Below are positions 58,305 to 64,000 of a stretch of 64,000 nt of DNA, piece after piece. The DNA is taken from the NCBI GenBank assembly GCA_036924085.1, contig JAVGWX010000014.1, forward strand, positions 34,725,936 through 34,789,935, written 5' to 3'. The position numbers and the translations under genes were made by a program. Origin of the DNA: Ariolimax columbianus (lineage: Eukaryota > Mollusca > Gastropoda > Stylommatophora > Arionidae). The notes below the pieces were generated by a model that made no database searches, had not been told where the DNA came from, and saw only the letters and a program-made list of their open reading frames with translations. The first letter of the stretch is position 1. Every line of letters starts with the position of its first letter.

Positions 58305-58698
58305 GTAGGAACTTCTGCACTGTCCACATTTCACACCTGTCTGTTTTACACCTGTTTTATTTTATTCTTCTTCTTCTTCATCGTTGTTCGTTCTCAAACT
58401 CCCTCTACCAAGTCCTGAAAGAAACTTTGTAAGTAGCAGGATGTTGTCCAGAGAATGGAATGCCTTGTGTCGTAATTTACAGCTTGACTGCAATATTTGC
58501 ACCTTTCGGTCCGACACATTCGACTTTGCAGGCATTTTTTAGATCTCGGCTTAGCCTTCCCTCTTCGATCCCTTCTCCTCGGCCTGCCTGCTCTGTTGCA
58601 GCCTGTTATCCAGGATCATTGCATGGAGGCGTAGAAAGTTTCCCGGCCCAGAGGCTAGCAGCTGCAGCTCATCACATAAAGGAAACTCCATTAATATA

Positions 58699-59757
58699 TA
58701 GGCAATTTGAGGATGTTTCGGAATAATATGTAAGCTGTATAAGTAGGCAGTTTGAGAATGTGTTGGTTTATTATGTGAATTTGAAATGTAGCCAGTTTGA
58801 GAATGTTTCAGTTTATTATGTGGATTTGATAAAAAAGCAGTTTGATAATGTTTCAGTTTATTATGTGGATTTGATATGTCAGCAGTTTGAGAATGTTTCA
58901 GTTTATTCTGTGGATTTTTTTGATTTTTTTTTGCGTTTGCCTTATTTTCTCTAATCCCCAAGGCGGTGTGCATTGCACTGCGTTTTTATTTTGCGCCTGT
59001 CGGCACAGTGCATCCGACTTCAGCATGCATTTTATGTAAGGGTCTGCTTCCTCCTGCATTTTCTAAGGGTTTGCTTCCCCGGGGTAACGGCCGGTGCTGA
59101 GATGGGGATCGAACCCAGCACCTTTTGGTTGTGAGCCGTGTCACATAACCACTAGGCCACGCCGTCCCCTCATTATGTGGATTTGATATGTCAGCAGTTT
59201 GAGAATGTTTCAGTTTATTATGTGGATTTGATATGTAAGCAGTTTGAGAATGTTTCAGTTTATTATGTGGATTTGATATGTAGCCAGTTTGAGAATGTTT
59301 CAGTTTATTATCTGGATTTGATATGTAAGCAGTTTGAGGATATATCAGTTTTTGAATGTTTCAGTTTTTTTTATGTGAAATTTAATTGTAGGTAGTTTGA
59401 AAATGTGTTGGTTTATTATGTGAATTTTATATGTAGTTTGAGGATGTATCAGTTTAAGAATGTGCAAGTTTTAATATGTGAATTTACTATCTAGGCAGTT
59501 TGAGAATGGGTTGAATTATTATGTGAGTTTAATATGTAGCCAGTTTGAGAATGTTTCAATTTATTATGTCGATTTTATATGTAGGCAGTTTGAGGATATA
59601 TCAGTTCTTGAATGTTCCAGTTACAGTTTTATTATGTGAATTTTATATGTAGGCGGTTTGAAAATGTGTTGGTTTATTATGTGAATTTTATATGTAGGTA
59701 GTTTGAGGATGTGTCGGTTTATTATGTGAATGTAGGCTGTTTAAGAATGTAGTTTAT
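58699..59757. repeat. 45-bp minisatellite (copy C)
   Basis: Counterpart of 1,063-2,215, two units shorter before the SINE (89-90 bp). Confidence 0.89.
58915..59170 (-). mobile_element. tRNA-derived SINE (copy C)
   Basis: Counterpart of 1,371-1,625, with the same box A and box B; one A to T change between the boxes. Confidence 0.82.
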
Positions 59758-59834
59758 TTGAATTTAATTTATAATATATAACTCAACTGTTGTAATTAAT
59801 TACAAATGATTAAGAATCAGTGTTTCTGTCACAG

Positions 59835-59958
59835 AGCGCTTGAGTTGGCAGTTAAACACAAGACCCACGTCGACACAGTGTTGGGACATAGGCAGAAGTT
59901 CTTGGCTAGGTTTGATAAATCAGAGACTAACAAGCGATACTTGCAGTACAAGGAAGGG
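59835..59958 (+). CDS. IFT80: IFT80, penultimate coding exon (copy C)
   Basis: Counterpart of 2,289-2,412. Acceptor ACAG at 59,831-59,834 and donor GT at 59,959 are kept; it reads [17 protein letters not shown] and [12 protein letters not shown]. Confidence 0.9.
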
Positions 59959-60194
59959 GTAAGCTGTCTTTGGTGGAAAGAGGAGAAAGAGGGAGGAGGG
60001 AATAAAGGCAGAGTGAAAGGAAAATATGATGGGAGGGAACACAGGCAGAGGAAAAGGAGAAGGTGACTAGAGCAAATAGAAGCAGAGTGAAAGGTAAGGA
60101 CGAAAGAAGTCTTGAGTGGATGGGTGCGGTTGTACCTGCGTGTGTGTTGTAAATAAAAATATATTTAACATCCTCTCGTGAATACATCCATAGA

Positions 60195-60421
60195 CAGAAA
60201 GTTAAGTAGTTTGGTCATCTCATGAAAATGAAACCAGATCGGCTGTCATTAAAACATACAACAGTAGCAGATTGGGGTTTACAGCCAAGACCCTGCGGCA
60301 AATGGATAGACAACATTAAAGATGTCCTATGCCAGCATGGGCTCACAGCAACACATCTGGCCCAAGTGCGAGACTTACAGCTCCCCACTACGCTTCACTG
60401 CATCAGTGGAATAATAAAGTA
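60195..60421 (+). pseudogene. LINE C-terminal fragment (copy C)
   Basis: Counterpart of 2,649-2,878 with a 3 bp in-frame deletion (one residue). Confidence 0.67.
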
Positions 60422-60434
60422 AAGTAAGTATATA

Positions 60435-61361
60435 TACAAGGTGCATTCAAATCAAACCGGGGCTTTTTGTTCTAGTTCTACCTGAATTCGATACAGTGTG
60501 CTGGAACTATTATCATTAGTTAGGGGCACTTGTGTTCTATTACTGTTAGGTTGCCCTCTTCCATGGGTCAGTCACATGACAGATAAATAAACATGGCGGA
60601 CAACACTGTTAGTGTTTGCAAGGAACAGCAATGTAATGAAGTTTCTTGTGAAAGAAGGCGTGAAATCTGTGGAAATTTACAGAAGGCTGCAATCAGAATA
60701 CGCTGATGAGACGCTCGGTTGCAGTAAGACATTTGAATGATGTAAATGTTTTAGAGAAGGCCGTGCATCCGTGAGGGATGCTCCTGGCCATGGTGGCTCT
60801 CAACCCACCACAGTCATTCCTGTGAATATCCAGATTGTGGAACGCCTTATCCTGGAGAATCAACGCATAACCTGTCGTTAAATTGCACAAGAGGCAAGTC
60901 TTTCTCTGGGTATGGTGAACACTATTATTCATGAACATCTGCATTTTCGAAAGGTTAGTCCATATTGAGTAACAAGACAGCTTTCCGCTTTTGACCGACG
61001 GAGAAGAGTTCAAGCCTGCACTATATGCCATCTGCAGAATCTTGGCTGGGAGGTATTGTCACTTCCACCTTACAGCCCAGACCTTGCTATGTGTGATTTC
61101 CACCTGTTTGAACCCATAAAAGAACTCATGGGAGGTCAGCCCTCATGACGAAGTGAAAGAAGCTGTCCTAGATTGGTTCAGACATACTGACAAATCTGTC
61201 TACGCTGCAGCTTTTCAAGCAGTACTTAAACGCTGGGATAAGTGCATGAACGTTTGTAGGAGATTATGTTGAAAAATAAATGAGATTTTAACTACTTGAA
61301 AAACATTTTTTTTCCTCACAAAAAATAAGCTCCTGGTTTTGACTTAAACGCCACTCGTGCA
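60435..61361 (+). mobile_element. Mariner with deleted core (copy C)
   Basis: Counterpart of 2,892-3,820. One base of the left inverted repeat differs (GGTGCATTC in place of GGGGCATTC). Confidence 0.86.
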
Positions 61362-61481
61362 TTTAAACCAACATCAAAACGGATAGCCAGACATGCTCTT
61401 ACATTGAATCCTCAATAGAAGAGAAATAGAGGTAGACCTAAAAATACATGAAGGACTGGAGCAGAAGATGCAGCAGGGAAT

Positions 61482-62777
61482 GACTTACTTACTTACTTAG
61501 TCGCTCCTCTTCTACCGCGAGGTGTAGAGGTTTGCCAAAGAGAACGCCAAACTGCTCTATTCGCCGTCTTTTTCTTGGCCTCATTCGCATCCAGCCCTCT
61601 ATCACTTAGGGACTGTCGTATGTTGTCTTCCCAACGTACTTTGGGACGTGTTGGCAGTCTGCGTCCTTGACTTTTTATCTCCCATGACCGCTTTGGTATC
61701 CAATCTTCTTCCATTCTACAGACACGGCCAAACCACTGTAGTTGGGACTGCTCCACTCGTGTCTGCAAGGGTTGAACTTCGAGATTGTTACGTATTGTCT
61801 GGTTACGGATCTTGTCCATTTTCGTCACCTGAACCGCCTTTCTTCGGTACCTCATTTCTGAAGTTTGTAATTGCCTTTCTTGGACTGTAGTCATTGCCCA
61901 TGACTCACATCCATATGTCAGGACAGGCACATAGGTCTAGCGGTATACATCCATTTTTGTTTTCCTGCTTATTTCTCTTTTACTGAGGAAACCTCTGTTT
62001 ATTGCATGGAAAAGTCTACCTACTGCTGCTCTTTATGCAGTTAACTCCTCTTTGATTCCTCCCCTGCTATCTGTTACCACTCCTAGCTATTTAACGTTGC
62101 AGACCTGCTCCAGTGCTCGTGTTCCCAGGGTTATCTGATGTCTCTTTTCCTCTCTGGCGATCACCATGGTTTTTATTTTGAAGTTGCTGATGTGCATTCC
62201 TCTCTTCTTCAACTCTTCTTCACAGACCTGCAAGTTGATCTGGAGATGTGCTTCGGATTTCGTGATAAGGGCCACATCATCTGCAAATGCAAGTTCCGAT
62301 ATGTAACTTGGTCTCATCTTCCAGTACCCTACTTCATCCTTTTTTTCCCGTGCCTTGCAGGCTTTGATGACTTCATCCACGAGGAGTATGAAAAGGTACG
62401 GTGATAGAATGTCCCCCTGTCTTACTCCGCTAGTGGTCTTAAACTCTCCTGACTTTTGATTTGATTTCCGCACATAGTTTCTGCACGTTTTATAGAAACT
62501 CTGTATGGCAGAGATCAGGGGTCCTTTGGTGTTCTTCCTTGTTAGGCACTCCCAGAGTTTGTCCCAAAGAACTTTATCAAATGCTTTCTCCAAATCCAAA
62601 AAGCAGAGATGCGTCTCTTTATTATATTCAAGAGCCTTTTCACTTAGCTGTCTGAGTGTAAAGATGAGGTCTTTAGTATTTCTGTTTGCCAGCAGGGAAT
62701 GAGCTGACAGAATACTTTTCTGCAATGAAGTCTCTATTACTTTCTGCCCCCGTAGCAGTATTTCCTTCACCATTAAT
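61482..62777 (-). pseudogene. LINE reverse transcriptase (copy C)
   Basis: Counterpart of 3,939-5,234, full length for this fragment (no 197 bp deletion), with the same FADD and GVRQGD blocks and the ACTT tail. Confidence 0.87.
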
Positions 62778-62824
62778 CACTACTTTTTGAACATAATGTG
62801 ATTTTGAACACTTTTTTTTTGCAG

Positions 62825-62959
62825 GTTGAAATCAATTGGGCCAACATCACCAGCAAGATTGAGATGGAATATCAGAATGAAAGGGAAAGACCATCTGGAG
62901 CAGCAAGCGGTACAACTGGAATCAGTAATGCTGGTCGCAGCACTGGCATTAAACCTTGA
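62825..62959 (+). CDS. IFT80: IFT80, last coding exon with stop (copy C)
   Basis: Counterpart of 5,282-5,416. Unlike copy B it keeps the normal end (STGIKP then TGA at 62,957-62,959), and the polyA signal is at 63,130-63,135. Confidence 0.9.
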   Translation, partial: VEINWANITSKIEMEYQNERERPSGAASGTTGISNAGRSTGIKP

Positions 62960-63723
62960 CATCTCTGTCTTTCAGTAAAGATGTAGTGTAAATGTTCTGT
63001 ACAAATGCATTGATTACCTTTACGATGCGGCACTAGATTTCCAAACGTCACAAATGACTTTGAAAACCTGAAAACGTTTTTATATGTTGGTCTATTAATA
63101 TGATTTGTTTGCGTACAAAGACACAAATGAATAAAGAACTTGCTGGTGTTATTGTTATTGTTGTGTATGTATTAGTTTGTGCGATACAGGAAGATGAAGG
63201 TGACAATTTATAAGACAAAGCTCAAACACACATTTAGACTCACCAAAGTGTTCGTTTCTCCTTTGCTAATATCATAAGAAATCACCACAAAATACTGATA
63301 TTGTTATTTCTAAGCTAGGCCTAGTGTTAGTATACACTTCAAACATGTTTATTATATCTAAATAAACGAACTAAACACATTCTAGCTCACAAAGATCTTT
63401 TACAACTTACTTCATCCTTACCAACAAGAATGGCGCCAAATGCCGGTAGAAAAAAGATGAATATTGTCTTTCAAACTTGTTTACTAAAAGCTTTTCACTC
63501 TTTCGTGGTTAAACTAGTTAAAAGGGACGGTTATTCATATTACTTCAAATTTGCCCCGTTTATGTATGTTATGTATAGTGCGTAGTTTGTAAAAAAAACA
63601 CTTCAGAAAAGTACAAAAGACCGTTTGGCTTAGAATCGTTTGAGCCTTCTGCTAAGTAGCGGTTAGAGTTGATGGTTTGTCAATATTCTAGGAAATCAAG
63701 AAGGATTTCCCTTTCCTACCCTA

Positions 63724-64000
63724 TCAGACAGTACACATCACTTTACCTGCTGAGGGCTGCGCCTTGAGCTTTTTCCTCGATGGGGAATTCACATGTCGCC
63801 ACTTCATAGACTGCCGTTTCGACTCAGGATCGTAGTGGTGCAACCATGACTCATCAATGGTGATGATGCGATCCAGGAAACTGTCACCTTTATTTTTGTA
63901 ATGGTTCAAGAGGTCATGACAAACTTGCATGTGATATTCTTTCATTTCCTGTGTGAGCATTCATGGGACCAATCTGGCACAAACTTTGTGATATTCCAAC
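63724..64000 (-). pseudogene. Mariner transposase fragment (copy C, cut by window)
   Basis: Counterpart of 6,509-6,785; contains TIDESWLHHYDPESKR. In this copy it lies closer to IFT80 because of the 328 bp deletion at about 63,640. Confidence 0.82.

Larger units (their letters stand above)
57633..64000. repeat. Macro-repeat copy C (partial, cut by window end)
   Basis: Third copy, covering the part equivalent to copy A bases 1 to about 6,785. It retains the IFT80 exon that copy B lost, but has its own 328 bp deletion (A 6099-6426) at about 63,640. In the first 300 bases C shares several variants with B against A, while around IFT80 exon 3 it matches A against B, so the copies are mosaic. Confidence 0.92.

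Overview
This is animal nuclear DNA, not bacterial. It holds spliced exons of a cilium gene (IFT80), APE-type and RTE/jockey-like LINE fragments, mariner and Mutator-like transposon remnants, a tRNA-derived SINE, many minisatellites and rDNA pieces. The 18S rRNA fragment reads most like a mollusc, probably a gastropod. That placement comes from memory of 18S sequences and was not tested by a search.

The main structure is a head-to-tail macro-repeat. Bases 1-27,032 (copy A) start over at 27,033-57,632 (copy B) and again at 57,633-64,000 (copy C, cut by the window end). The copies are nearly identical by eye. Length differences come from discrete events: in B, a 5.7 kb LINE insertion with target-site duplication, deletions of 700 bp and 197 bp, and a 53-bp satellite shrunk from about 36 to about 15 units; in C, a 328 bp deletion.

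The unit, in A coordinates, is laid out as follows. The 5' end of a Mutator-like transposase lies at 139->1 on the minus strand. The last three exons of IFT80 (plus strand) occupy 530-5416, with introns filled by a 45-bp minisatellite, a SINE, a deleted mariner and LINE fragments. Between 6.5 and 9.5 kb are a second mariner remnant and two LINE fragments. A 43-bp minisatellite is at 10.3-11.06 kb, a long imperfect palindrome (foldback-like) at 11.06-12.96 kb and the 53-bp satellite at 13.16-15.07 kb. Unassigned sequence at 15.1-17.9 kb includes the LINE insertion site used in copy B. A degenerate 55-bp minisatellite at 17.9-22.5 kb is split by a 2.1 kb insertion made of a mariner piece and a rearranged rDNA (28S 3' end joined to 18S 5' end). 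LINE pieces lie at 23.0-23.4 kb, a 28-bp minisatellite at 23.7-24.0 kb, CACT-rich DNA at 24.3-24.7 kb and a LINE 3' end with RNase H at 25.0-26.4 kb. That LINE abuts the rest of the Mutator-like transposase (26,465-27,171).

The only host gene recognised is IFT80, and only its 3' end is present. Copies A and C keep all three exons, splice sites and the polyA signal. Copy B has lost the first of these exons and has a premature stop. No upstream IFT80 exon or promoter was recognised within a full unit, so copies B and C look like orphan 3' ends. The longest credible open frame is the APE-RT-RNase H protein of the copy B LINE. The very long frames over the 53-bp satellite are by-products of its sequence.
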